Below are positions 45,470 through 53,842 of a stretch of DNA of 64,000 nt, piece by piece. The notes under the pieces were generated by a model. It had not been told where the DNA came from and ran no database searches. It was given only the letters and a program-made list of their open reading frames with translations. The DNA is from Enterocloster asparagiformis. GTDB lineage: Bacteria; Bacillota; Clostridia; Lachnospirales; Lachnospiraceae. The DNA lies in assembly GCA_018380885.1 (NCBI GenBank), contig JAGZSY010000010.1:95534-159533 (forward strand), given 5' to 3'. The position numbers and the translations under genes were made by a program. How positions within the stretch are numbered: the stretch's first letter is position 1; each line of letters begins with the position of its first letter.

Positions 45470-45946
45470 TTACTCTCTTTCCTTTTCCTCAGATAATTCC
45501 AGAAGGGAGGTACAATGAGGGCAGCGCGCCGCTTTGATGGGGATCATGGTGCGGCAATAAGGGCATTCCTTCTCCGTGGGAACCGCCGGTGCCTCCGGCT
45601 TTTTCCCCATATTGCGCAGCTTGCCGATCTGTTTGACTACCAGGAACACAACCAGGGCCATCAGCAGGAAATTGATCGTCTGCGTGATGAAGGAGCCGTA
45701 ATTGATCGTGGCAACGCCGACCTTTTGCGCTTCCTCCAGCGTGGCGTATGTATTCCCGTCCAGGGCGAAGAACATATTGGAGAAATCCACCTTGCCGGTG
45801 ATCAGGCTCAAAATGGGCATAAAAATATCGTTGACCAGCGAGTTTACGATGGAGGTAAACGCGCTACCGATAATCATACCGACGGCCAGATCGATCATAT
45901 TTCCCTTCAACGCGAACGCTTTGAATTCATCCAGAAACTTTTTCAT
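45470..45946 (-). CDS. mscL: Large-conductance mechanosensitive channel with C-terminal zinc ribbon
   Basis: 158 residues from the ATG at 45946 behind GGAGGGAAATAC. The MscL core is clear: [20 protein letters not shown], first helix [19 protein letters not shown] and second helix [20 protein letters not shown]. Instead of the usual short amphipathic end, it continues into a zinc-ribbon-like CPYC (128-131) and CPHC (142-145). It opens on hypo-osmotic shock to release solutes. The cytoplasmic ribbon may stabilise the pentamer bundle or add metal or redox sensing; that is inference. Confidence 0.93.
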   Translation of the reverse strand: MKKFLDEFKAFALKGNMIDLAVGMIIGSAFTSIVNSLVNDIFMPILSLITGKVDFSNMFFALDGNTYATLEEAQKVGVATINYGSFITQTINFLLMALVVFLVVKQIGKLRNMGKKPEAPAVPTEKECPYCRTMIPIKAARCPHCTSLLELSEEKERE

Positions 45947-46029
45947 TGTATTTCCCTCCGTATTCATTTGTAGGGGCCAAAGGCCGCTTTTTCTAGTTTA
46001 CCATACGGAAGAGGATTTTTCCACAAAAT

Positions 46030-46272
46030 TCAGTTATATTCATGTATAAAGCGCTTCAGATTCTTGTGATGTTCCGAAAATCTCGCCAGCAGCGCGTAAT
46101 ATCCCCTTGTCATTAAATCGCGGCTGATGCCGTCGTAAATAGGGTCCGTCATAGACCGAATATTGAAAAATTCATAGAAATACTGATCCGGGATCTCATC
46201 CAGATACTGCCTCAGTTCTTTCTTATAAACTGTAATCTCCTCTTGTTCCAGTTGTTCCAATATCGTGTTCAT
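46030..46272 (-). CDS. Small protein of unknown function
   Basis: 80 residues, ATG behind GGGAGAAGAG. Acidic N-terminal helix (LEQLEQEEITVYKKEL), aromatic centre (DQYFYEFFNIRSM) and basic C-terminal helix (FSEHHKNLKRFIHEYN). No family recognised. Divergently placed next to a small HTH gene (46404-46664), a layout often seen for small regulatory or toxin-antitoxin-like pairs; nothing more supports that here. Confidence 0.55.
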   Translation of the reverse strand: MNTILEQLEQEEITVYKKELRQYLDEIPDQYFYEFFNIRSMTDPIYDGISRDLMTRGYYALLARFSEHHKNLKRFIHEYN

Positions 46273-46403
46273 CTCTTCTCCCTTTCATATATACATATTT
46301 TATTTCAATCTGTTTCACTATTAGAAGTATGTGGCATTTAATATTTCCTTACAATCTAATAAACGCTTCATCATTAGAAAATTCCATATCACGTGAGGTA
46401 AAA

Positions 46404-46664
46404 ATGAAAATATCTTATCATTCGGAAATTAAGAAAAATTTGATTGGCGATACGATCCGCTCATTGCGAAAGCAGCGCGGACTTTCCCAGAGAGCCCTGG
46501 CAGCCAAACTGCAATTGAACGGCTATGATTTCAATGATCTTACCATACTCAGAATCGAAAAGGGCACCCGTCTGGTCACGGATATCGAGTTAAGGGCCCT
46601 CTGCCGTTTCTTCAATGTGACGCCCAACGAGATGCTCCGATTCGATGATACATCCAGCCATTAA
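46404..46664 (+). CDS. Small XRE-family HTH protein
   Basis: 86 residues from the ATG behind GAGGT. The HTH is IRSLRKQRGLSQRALAAKLQ with ILRIEKGTRLVTDIELRAL and a C-terminal FFNVTPNEMLRFDD, the Cro/C1 type. Sequence around it is unusually AT-rich for the window. Probably a DNA-binding regulator; target unknown. Confidence 0.8.
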   Translation: MKISYHSEIKKNLIGDTIRSLRKQRGLSQRALAAKLQLNGYDFNDLTILRIEKGTRLVTDIELRALCRFFNVTPNEMLRFDDTSSH

Positions 46665-46696
46665 TCTCCCCTCCTACTATTTAATTACCCTAGATT

Positions 46697-46729
46697 ATAC
46701 ACTATAAAGTGTGTATTTGTACACGCTTT
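46697..46729. promoter_or_regulatory. Overlapping dyads, probable operator of the next HTH gene
   Basis: TACACT...AGTGTGTA...TACACG half-sites: ACACT-ATAA-AGTGT overlaps a second dyad AAAGTGTGTA (46706-46715) / TACACGCTTT (46720-46729) with a four-base centre. It lies between two XRE genes and about 75 bases before the second, as expected of an autoregulatory site. Confidence 0.5.
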
Positions 46730-46804
46730 TTCAGTCTGATAATTTAACGGTTCCTGGGGTACAATATCCACGTATAGCGTCAAATTTGTCATGGTGGTGA
46801 AAGA

Positions 46805-47131
46805 ATGAGTTATGAACTGGGCCGGATTGAAGAACTATGCCGGGAGCGTGGATGGAGCCATTACAAGCTGGCAAAGGAAATGAACGATTCCGCAAACAAC
46901 ATAAGCAATCTCTTCCGCCGCACAACTACGCCCAGTATCGCTACCTTGCGGCGTGTCTGCGCGGCCATGGGAATCACCATGGCCGAATTTTATAAAAAGG
47001 ATGGAGTTGCCCGGATTCTGACGGAAAACCAGAAGGCGCTTTTAGACAGCTACGATGCGCTGGATTCCCGCAGCAAGGATATGGCCATGGCCTATATCAA
47101 GGGGCTGGCGGACCGGGGGCACGAGAGATGA
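46805..47131 (+). CDS. XRE-family transcriptional regulator
   Basis: 108 residues. HTH at about 5-60: LCRERGWSHYKLAKEMNDSA, ISNLFRRTTTPSIATLRRVC and AMGITMAEFYK; the C-terminal region KDMAMAYIKGLADRG is a common helical end of small XRE repressors. ATG behind GGTGGTGAAAG. Overlapping dyads upstream suggest autoregulation. Confidence 0.85.
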   Translation: MSYELGRIEELCRERGWSHYKLAKEMNDSANNISNLFRRTTTPSIATLRRVCAAMGITMAEFYKKDGVARILTENQKALLDSYDALDSRSKDMAMAYIKGLADRGHER

Positions 47132-47204
47132 CGGAGGCTTGAGATTTGCTTCGGGGAAGCGCAAACAATGGACCGCAGGCATAGTCTGCGGCCCATTACA
47201 GTCA

Positions 47205-47262
47205 ACGGAAAATGGCATTGGAGCACACCGTTTTAACCGGCCGCTCCAATGCCATTTTCCGT
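47205..47262. terminator. Perfect 20-bp inverted repeat between convergent genes
   Basis: ACGGAAAATGGCATTGGAGC and its exact complement enclose an 18-base loop. A smaller hairpin (CCGCAG / CTGCGG, near 47173-47191) precedes it. They lie between the HTH gene (plus) and mgtE (minus), so bidirectional termination is likely, though neither side has a strong T-run. Confidence 0.55.
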
Positions 47263-47290
47263 GGTCCCTCCATGGGGATTCTCTCAGTTG

Positions 47291-48637
47291 TCAGGACAGC
47301 CCCAGCAGCGCGCAGGCCAGCTGGAAGTAAATCACCAGGCTCAGGGCGTCCACAATGGTGGTGATCAGCGGCGCCGCCATAATGGCGGGGTCCATGTGCA
47401 GGGTCTTAGCTGCCATGGGCAGCATGCAGCCGATGGTTTTCGCCAGGATCACGGTGGCCATCAGGCTGATCACCACAGTGGCGCACACCAGGGGCTGGCC
47501 CGGGAAACGGATCAACAGCTGCACAAAGTTCACCGCCGCCAGCACCAGGCCCACCAGAGTGCCCACCCGCAGCTCCTTCCACACCACCTTAAGCACGTCC
47601 GCAGGCTCGATCTCGCCCACAGCCATACCGCGGATGATCAGGGTGCTGCTCTGGCTGCCCGCGTTGCCGCCCGTGTCCGTCAGCATGGGGATAAAGGTCA
47701 CTAGCAACGGCAGCACGGCGAAGGCGTTCTCGTACTTGGCCAGGATCCCGCCGGTGATCAGACTGCTGATCATCAGCACCAGGAGCCAGAAAATACGGTT
47801 CTTGGCCAGCTGGAACACGCCGGTCTTTAAATAGGGGCGCTCACTGGGCGCCATGGCCGCCATCTTCTCGAAGTCCTCCGTGGCCTCCTGCTCGATGACG
47901 TCCACAATGTCGTCCACGGTCACGATTCCCACCAGACGGTTCTCGTGGTCCACCACCGGAAGGTTTAGGAGACCGTATTTCTGGAAGCAGTCCGCCACCT
48001 CCTCCTGGTCGTCCGTGGTCACAGCCTTGATCACGTGGGTGTCCATAATATCGCCGATCACAGTCTCGTAGCTATTCATCAGCAGGTCCCGCACCGTGAC
48101 AACGCCCTCCAGCTGGCGGGCTTCGTTCATCACGTAGGAGGTGTAGATCGTCTCCTTGTCCACGCCGTGGCGGCGGATGTAATCAAAGGCCTCCTTCACG
48201 GTCATGGTCTTTTTAAGGCCCACATACTCCGCGGTCATGATGCTGCCCGCGCTGTTATCCGGATATTTTAAAAACTGGTTGATCAGGGCCCTGGTGTCGG
48301 GCTTGGCGTTCTGCAGGACCTTCTTCACCACCGTTGCGGGCAGCTCCTCCAGCATATCCACCGCGTCGTCCACGAACAGGTCCTCGATAATGGTCGCCAC
48401 CTCGCGGTCCGTGATGCTGGTGATGATATGCTGCTGCTTCTCCACGGACAGACAGGCAAACACGTCCGCCGCCAGCTCCTTGGGCAGAATCCTGAACACC
48501 ACCACGGCCTTCTCCGAATCCAGCTCGTCGATGAACATGGCGATATCCACCTCGTTCATCTCGGCCAGCAGCTCCTTTAACCGGCGGTACTGCTTTTCCT
48601 CCGCCAGCTTTAACATCATTTCAATTATTTTCTCCAT
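47291..48637 (-). CDS. mgtE: Magnesium transporter MgtE
   Basis: 448 residues from the ATG at 48637 behind GAGGAGAACGAC. The N-terminal helical superfamily domain (ELAADVFACLSVEKQQHIIT) is followed by paired CBS domains (VVTVRDLLMNSYETVIGDIM; GIVTVDDIVDVIEQEATEDF) and five membrane helices including PLLVTFIPMLTDTGGNAGSQ, the conserved pore-helix motif. It is a Mg2+-gated channel for Mg2+ uptake; CBS and N domains close the pore when Mg2+ is high. Confidence 0.95.
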   Translation of the reverse strand: MEKIIEMMLKLAEEKQYRRLKELLAEMNEVDIAMFIDELDSEKAVVVFRILPKELAADVFACLSVEKQQHIITSITDREVATIIEDLFVDDAVDMLEELPATVVKKVLQNAKPDTRALINQFLKYPDNSAGSIMTAEYVGLKKTMTVKEAFDYIRRHGVDKETIYTSYVMNEARQLEGVVTVRDLLMNSYETVIGDIMDTHVIKAVTTDDQEEVADCFQKYGLLNLPVVDHENRLVGIVTVDDIVDVIEQEATEDFEKMAAMAPSERPYLKTGVFQLAKNRIFWLLVLMISSLITGGILAKYENAFAVLPLLVTFIPMLTDTGGNAGSQSSTLIIRGMAVGEIEPADVLKVVWKELRVGTLVGLVLAAVNFVQLLIRFPGQPLVCATVVISLMATVILAKTIGCMLPMAAKTLHMDPAIMAAPLITTIVDALSLVIYFQLACALLGLS

Positions 48638-49110
48638 GTCGTTCTCCTCTCGGCACAATTTTCGTCTTGTCCGATGAAAGCAATCCATGGATTTGCGCAC
48701 ACGCAAAAGGAGAGACTGCTGGTTTCCAAATTATGGTAACAGCCGTCTCTCCATAAACGCCGGATCTCATTCCTCTATACACACGCCGTCAACCCGCTGT
48801 GGGCAGCTTCCGGCATGACAGCGCGATCACCTACAGGCCGCGCCGCCGGTCATCGCACTGGGCAATCACCTGCAGCCGCACCGGCAGCTCATCGCGTTCA
48901 ACAGGGTCCGCCGAACTCGCTCCAGCAGACTACCGCCTGATCCATACGCCTATGCACATATCCAGATTCGTCCGCTTTCATCTTGCAACTTCGACCTTCC
49001 ACTGAGTGTTCACTTCCTTTTTTCAAAAATTTTCTTCCTCTACTATCCTAACAGACTTTACCGGGAAATGCAACCCCCAAAGCCTGGGCGGGAAAATATT
49101 CCTGCCGCGA
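48638..49110 (-). other. 473-bp gap upstream of mgtE: hairpin and short repeats, no gene
   Basis: On the mgtE strand a stem GGAGAGAC / GTCTCTCC (48752-48709), with adjacent CAG pairing, is followed by TTTTGCG: a terminator-like structure about 70 bases before the gene. Further up, two imperfect ~36-bp units (plus-strand 48810-48845 and 48846-48880) share CCGG..GAtCACCTrCAG. These could belong to a Mg2+-responsive leader. I do not see a convincing M-box core. Confidence 0.4.
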
Positions 49111-51243
49111 TCACATGCTCTTTCGCTCGGCGATCTCCGCCATCTTGGCCTCGTTCAGCCGCGTGTCGCCCTTCACCCGCGAGTAGCTGAGATACCCGTT
49201 CATTCGGTCGATTTTCGTCAGGTTTTTGCTGCCGCACTTGGGGCACACGTCCATATCCAGCTCCTGATGACCGCAGTCGTCGCAGTAGGACAAGGACAGG
49301 TTCACGCCCTCGTAAAAGCCCATGGCCATGGCCCGGCGCACCAGGGTGCGGACCGCCTCCTTGTTGTAGCTGACCGGATATTTCACGTACTGGATCTTGC
49401 CGCCGTTGGACAGCTCCCAGAAACGGTACTCCAAATCCTGCTTCTGAATAGGCGTAATATCCTCGGTCACGTGGCAGTGAAAACCGTTGCTCACGTACTC
49501 GCGGTCCGAAACATTTTCAATAATCCCGTACTTGTTGCGGAACTGCTTCACCTGCAAACCGCAGAGGTTCTCCGCCGGGGTGGCGTAAATGGCGTAGAGA
49601 TTGCCGTCCTCCTCCTTAAACTGGTTCACCTTCTTGTTGATGTGCTCCAGGGTCTCCAGGGCAAAAGCCCCGTCCTCCACCAGGGACTTCCCGTTGTAGA
49701 GCTGCTGCAGCTCGTTGAACGCCGTGATGCCGAAGGAGGCGGTGGCGGTCTTTAGCAGGGGCTTGATCTTGTCGTGGAGGCCCAGATGGCCGCCGTAAAA
49801 GCCGCCCTCGCAGTAAGCCAGCGGATTGGTGCTGGCCTTCATCTCGCCCAGATAGGCGTAGGTGCGGATATGGATCTTGCGGATCAGCTCCAGGTAATAG
49901 TCCAGCACCTCAAAGAAATCCCGGCTCTCCTGGCGGGCCTTTGCCAGTATCATGGGCAGGTGCAGGCTTACCACGCCGATATTGAAGCGGCCCACGAACA
50001 CCGGCGCGTCCTTGCTGTCGGCCGGATACATGCCGCCCCGCTCATACCAGGGGGAGAGGAAGGCGCGGCAGCCCATGGGGGAGATGATCTTTCCGTACTG
50101 TTTGTACATGCTGGAAATGTAGCCCTTCCCAGTGAGGGACAGCCAATCCGGATACATAGTCCTGCAGGAGCAGTCGATGCCCGCCTCGAACACGTCCTCC
50201 AGCGCGCCGCCCGGGCCGTGGAGCTTCTCGTCGTAGAGAAATACGATCTTTGGAAACAGCACCGGCTTTTTGTGGCCCTTTCTGCCCTCGCCGCCCTTGC
50301 GGACCTTCAGCATGGTGATGGTGGCCATCTTGGCAAAGCGGCTGGTGCCGGTGCCCGCCGTCATGGTGATAAAGGGGTAATCCCCCCGGCTGGAGGAAAC
50401 GGAGTTGAACTTGTACTCCCAGCCCTGGAAGCCCTGCTCCATGTCGCGCTGCACATCATTAAAGGCCACCTCCCTGGCCTTCTCGTCGGTCAGGCCCAGG
50501 TCCAGATACTTCTCTATGTACTGATCGTAAGACTTCTCCGCGTAGGGTGCCAGGATCTCCTCCACGCTGGGCACGGTGAAGCCGCCGTACTGCTGGCTGG
50601 CTGCGCTGAGCACGATGTCGCCGATCACGTCAAAGGCCACGTCCAGCGTCTTGGGCTCGTTGTACCAGAGGTTGCCCATCTCAAAACCGCCGGTGAGCAC
50701 GGATTTCACGTCGAACAGGCAGCAGTTCATGGTATCCCGCCTGGCGGACATGTCGTGAATGTATATGTAGCCCTCACGGCAGGCCTGCAGCTCCTCCACG
50801 GTCATGAAAAATTTCTGGTAGAGGGACTTGTTCAGCTCGTTAAAGATCAGGCTGCGCTTGGTGGAGACCAGCGCGCTGTCCGTGTTGCTGTTCTCCTTGT
50901 CCCCGATATACATGATGGACTGGCTCTTCATGTAAACGTCGTCCAGCATCTGTACAAAATCCTGCTTGTAGTTGCGGTAGTCGCGGTAGCTCTTGGCCAC
51001 CTGGGGATTCACCTTCTCCAGCGCGCCCTCCACCACGTTGTGCATCTGGGAAATGGGAATCTCCGGCACATCCATATCCTCCGCCTTCTCCTCCACGAAC
51101 TGGCAGATAAAATTGATCTCCGCCTTGGAGAAGCGGATCATGGCGCGCTCCGCGGACTTGCTGACCGCCGCCACCACCTTCTGAACGTTAAATTCCTCTC
51201 TGGTACCGTCCTTTTTAATCACCTTGATATTGCTGCACTCCAC
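49111..51243 (-). CDS. nrdD: Anaerobic ribonucleoside-triphosphate reductase, second copy
   Basis: 710 residues from a GTG at 51243 behind AGGAGG. N-terminal ATP-cone (VIKKDGTREEFNVQKVVAAV), catalytic finger loop ISPMGCRAFLSPWYERGG with GRFNIGVVSLHLP, zinc cysteines CDDCGHQELDMDVCPKCGS and glycyl radical RMNGYLSY, Gly at about 683. The finger loop is E. coli-like, the formate-using type, unlike the 39423-41840 paralogue. It has no fused redoxin. A near-perfect NrdR box lies about 50 bases upstream of the start. Confidence 0.93.
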   Translation of the reverse strand: MECSNIKVIKKDGTREEFNVQKVVAAVSKSAERAMIRFSKAEINFICQFVEEKAEDMDVPEIPISQMHNVVEGALEKVNPQVAKSYRDYRNYKQDFVQMLDDVYMKSQSIMYIGDKENSNTDSALVSTKRSLIFNELNKSLYQKFFMTVEELQACREGYIYIHDMSARRDTMNCCLFDVKSVLTGGFEMGNLWYNEPKTLDVAFDVIGDIVLSAASQQYGGFTVPSVEEILAPYAEKSYDQYIEKYLDLGLTDEKAREVAFNDVQRDMEQGFQGWEYKFNSVSSSRGDYPFITMTAGTGTSRFAKMATITMLKVRKGGEGRKGHKKPVLFPKIVFLYDEKLHGPGGALEDVFEAGIDCSCRTMYPDWLSLTGKGYISSMYKQYGKIISPMGCRAFLSPWYERGGMYPADSKDAPVFVGRFNIGVVSLHLPMILAKARQESRDFFEVLDYYLELIRKIHIRTYAYLGEMKASTNPLAYCEGGFYGGHLGLHDKIKPLLKTATASFGITAFNELQQLYNGKSLVEDGAFALETLEHINKKVNQFKEEDGNLYAIYATPAENLCGLQVKQFRNKYGIIENVSDREYVSNGFHCHVTEDITPIQKQDLEYRFWELSNGGKIQYVKYPVSYNKEAVRTLVRRAMAMGFYEGVNLSLSYCDDCGHQELDMDVCPKCGSKNLTKIDRMNGYLSYSRVKGDTRLNEAKMAEIAERKSM

Positions 51244-51293
51244 TGCTATACCTCCTGTCCTGCCCGGCCATTTTCCGTATTCCCGGCCATCTA

Positions 51294-51309
51294 TCACTAT
51301 ATATTGTGT
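51294..51309. promoter_or_regulatory. Near-perfect NrdR box upstream of the second nrdD
   Basis: TCACTATATATTGTGT matches the NrdR consensus ACACWATATATWGTGT at 15 of 16 positions. A weaker site, CCACTATATG, begins at 51327. Confidence 0.75.
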
Positions 51310-51400
51310 TTGGTTGTCATAAAACCCCACTATATGTATAACGCATATGATATCCTACCATGGAGGAGCATTTTCGTCAAGTGCCAATCCCACAAAAAAA

Positions 51401-51426
51401 GACATCCTCCCGGACAGGAAAATGTC
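51401..51426 (-). terminator. Terminator of the scpAB operon
   Basis: GACAT / ATGTC stem extended by TCC/GGA pairing; followed on the minus strand by TTTTTTTGTGGG. Confidence 0.75.
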
Positions 51427-51517
51427 TCTTTCATCGCCTTTTCCGCCAACGGCCAGGGGCAGACAGGCCTGAGGCGTTTTTATACTGCGGCGTTCACGGT
51501 CTGCCAACGCTTTTTTC

Positions 51518-52888
51518 TCAGCGGCCTTCCCGCTCTTCCTCCGCCTCCCTGGCGGCGGAAGCGGCCTCCAGCTCCGCCGCGTAGGCCGCTTCCTGCTCCA
51601 GCAGCGCCAGCTCCTCGTCGTCGAGATCGACGGAGTCATGATCTGAGACGTGTTCCGGCCTGGGATGCGGCAGATGCGGATCGCCGGGCTGTTCCTTGGC
51701 TGCGGATTCGCCCTGGGACTGTGGCAGGTTCGCGCCGCCGGGCTGTTCCTGGGCTGCGGATTCGCCCTGGGACTGTGGCAGGGTCGCGCCGCCGGGCTGT
51801 TCCCGGGCTGCGGATTCGCCCTGGGACTGTGGCAGGGTCGCGCCGCCGGGCTGTTCCCGGGCTGCGGATTCGCCCTGGGGAGGCGCTGTTTCCGCGCCGG
51901 CGGTCAGTTCTCTCCACGCGGCCTCAGACGGGGATTCCGGCAGTCTTTCAGCCGCCGCCTGCTCCCGGCCGGCCGCCTGGGCCGCCGCGGCTTCGGCCCG
52001 GGCCAGAGCCACTGGCGTATCTGCCGCTGCATTTCCAGCCACAATCTCCACGCCCGCCATATCCGTCCCCGCGTTTGTATATGAGTCCGCCGTCCCCGCG
52101 CCCGGTTCCCCGTCCTGGGCCCTTGCGCGCCCGGACGCGCCTTCTGTCTGCGCGTTCGCCCCGGTCTCCCCGGCCTCCGCCGCGTGTTCATCTTCCGCCC
52201 CGTCGGCGCTCTGAACGGCCAGGTCCTCCAGCTTGAGCTGCAGCTCCTCCTCCACCTCGGCCTTAATCTCCTCCGCCTGCTCCGGGTTCATGCTGGGCAG
52301 GTCGTCGGTGGAGCCTACGCCGAAGCGGCGCAGAAATTCCTCCGTGGTGGCAAACAGCGCCGGGCGGCCCGGAGCGTCCATCCGGCCCACCTCGTATACC
52401 AGGTTGAACTCGATCAGGCGGTTCACCGCGTGGTCGGATTTGACGCCGCGGATCTTCTCGATCTCCAGCTTGGTCACCGGCTGCTTGTAGGCGATGATGG
52501 ACAGCGTCTCCAGCATCACCTCGGTCAGCACCTGTTTCTTGGGCGTGGCCGCCACCCGGATCAGGTTGTCGTAATATTTCGCCTTGGTGCACATCTGGTA
52601 GCTGTCCTCCAGGGCAATGATCTGCATCCCGCAGCTTCTGCTCTTGTCATAGCGGGCCTTCAGGCGCTCCACCGCCCGCTTGGCCGTGTCCCGGTTCTGT
52701 CCGATGGCCGCGGCCAGCTGGCGCAGCTCCACGGAACGCCCCATGGTAAACAGGACGGCCTCAATAACCGCCTCCTGCTCCTTCTCATTTTCGGTGGGCG
52801 GAAACTCCAGCTCCAGCTGGCCGGCCTGTCCGCCGGTCGGCTCCAGCTTCCCCGCGCCGGCGTCCTTTGTCAGTTTTCCCTCTTCCAT
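51518..52888 (-). CDS. scpB: Segregation and condensation protein B with long repeat tail
   Basis: 456 residues, more than twice the usual ScpB length. The normal part is about 38-230: two winged helices with AVIEAVLFTMGRSVELRQLA, LSIIAYKQPVTKLEIEKIRG and LVYEVGRMDAPGRPALFATT. After that comes an Ala/Glu/Gly-rich, probably disordered tail with four 18-residue repeats (337-408) of the form QGESAAREQPGGATLPQS, then an acidic end. ScpB bridges ScpA and SMC in the condensin that organises and segregates the chromosome. The tail is unusual and its role unknown. Confidence 0.9.
   Translation of the reverse strand: MEEGKLTKDAGAGKLEPTGGQAGQLELEFPPTENEKEQEAVIEAVLFTMGRSVELRQLAAAIGQNRDTAKRAVERLKARYDKSRSCGMQIIALEDSYQMCTKAKYYDNLIRVAATPKKQVLTEVMLETLSIIAYKQPVTKLEIEKIRGVKSDHAVNRLIEFNLVYEVGRMDAPGRPALFATTEEFLRRFGVGSTDDLPSMNPEQAEEIKAEVEEELQLKLEDLAVQSADGAEDEHAAEAGETGANAQTEGASGRARAQDGEPGAGTADSYTNAGTDMAGVEIVAGNAAADTPVALARAEAAAAQAAGREQAAAERLPESPSEAAWRELTAGAETAPPQGESAAREQPGGATLPQSQGESAAREQPGGATLPQSQGESAAQEQPGGANLPQSQGESAAKEQPGDPHLPHPRPEHVSDHDSVDLDDEELALLEQEAAYAAELEAASAAREAEEEREGR
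51665..51880 (-). repeat. Four 54-bp tandem repeats in the scpB tail
   Basis: Four consecutive 54-bp units encode 18 residues each; the first two are identical at protein level and the others differ by a few residues. The unit is a multiple of three, so slippage would keep the frame. Confidence 0.9.
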
Positions 52889-52915
52889 CTCAATCCGTCC
52901 TTATCCCTCAAATCC

Positions 52916-53716
52916 TTACTCAGCGAAATCATCCAGGCCTTCCAAGTCCAAATCCGCTTCCTCCCCCTCGGGCTCCAGCGTTTCGATCTCCATATCCCCG
53001 AAGGTTTCCTCCTGCACCAGGTGAATCTTACCAATCTTCATCAGCTCCAAAACCGCCAGAAAGGTGACCACCACATCCAGCTTGTCCGCCTGGGCTTCTA
53101 AGAGATGGCGAAAGCTGAAATGCCGGTTTTCCCTGGCATAACGCAGCACCGAACCGATCTTCTGCTCCAGGCTCACCGGCTCCCGCCGGATTGTGCCGAA
53201 GTTGCTGCGGATCTTGTCGACCTTATCCTCCTTGCGCTTCATCACCTGCTCGAACACGCGCTTCAGCTTGGCCAGGGTCAGCCCATCCAGCAGGCTGTCC
53301 AAATCCACCGGCGGCTCATACTTCGCCACCTCCGGCGGTATGGTGGGCAGCTTGTACAAAAGGCGCTCCGCCCCGTCCTCCCGCTTGGCCAATTCATCGG
53401 CCATCAGCCTGTAGGTCTTGTACTCCAGCAGGCGCTGAACCAGCTCGGCCCGCGGGTCGATCTCCTCGCCCTCCTCGTCCACTTCCTTGGGAAGCAGCAT
53501 ACGCGCCTTGATGTCCAGCAGGGTGGCCGCCATCACCAGGAACTCGCTGACAAGATTCAAGTCCTCCCGGTCCATATTCCGCACGTAATCCAGATATTGG
53601 CTGGTAATCTCCGCGATGGGGATGTCGTATATATTTACCTTATTTTTCTCAATCAGATGCAGGAGCAAATCCAGGGGGCCCTCAAAATGCTCCAGCTTGT
53701 ACGATATCTGTGCCAT
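52916..53716 (-). CDS. scpA: Segregation and condensation protein A
   Basis: 266 residues. The kleisin N-terminus YKLEHFEGPLDLLLHLIEKN, central LVMAATLLDIKARMLLPKE and C-terminal winged helix VVVTFLAVLELMKIGKI are the hallmarks of ScpA, which closes the SMC ring. The start ATG lies at 53716; scpB follows after 27 bases. Confidence 0.95.
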   Translation of the reverse strand: MAQISYKLEHFEGPLDLLLHLIEKNKVNIYDIPIAEITSQYLDYVRNMDREDLNLVSEFLVMAATLLDIKARMLLPKEVDEEGEEIDPRAELVQRLLEYKTYRLMADELAKREDGAERLLYKLPTIPPEVAKYEPPVDLDSLLDGLTLAKLKRVFEQVMKRKEDKVDKIRSNFGTIRREPVSLEQKIGSVLRYARENRHFSFRHLLEAQADKLDVVVTFLAVLELMKIGKIHLVQEETFGDMEIETLEPEGEEADLDLEGLDDFAE

Positions 53717-53842
53717 AAATCCTCTTTTTCCGGCCGCTCCGGCGCGCCCCGCGCCGCTTTTTCGCCCGTAGTAAGCCGACTTTGCGGGGTTCTCCCGCCT
53801 CCGGCCATCAGCATTTATCTTACCACAGAACGCTGCCGCCCG

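Noticed and set aside
48638-49110. M-box riboswitch before mgtE
   Set aside because: Some fragments (GGTGA, ATGCCG, GCTGCCC) look similar but the ordered core and the late conserved GTGCTAAAGCTC-type segment are missing.
49774-52236. An 820-codon open frame opposite nrdD and scpB
   Set aside because: Spans two real genes and the promoter region on the other strand; low-complexity Pro/Arg end is the complement of the scpB repeats.
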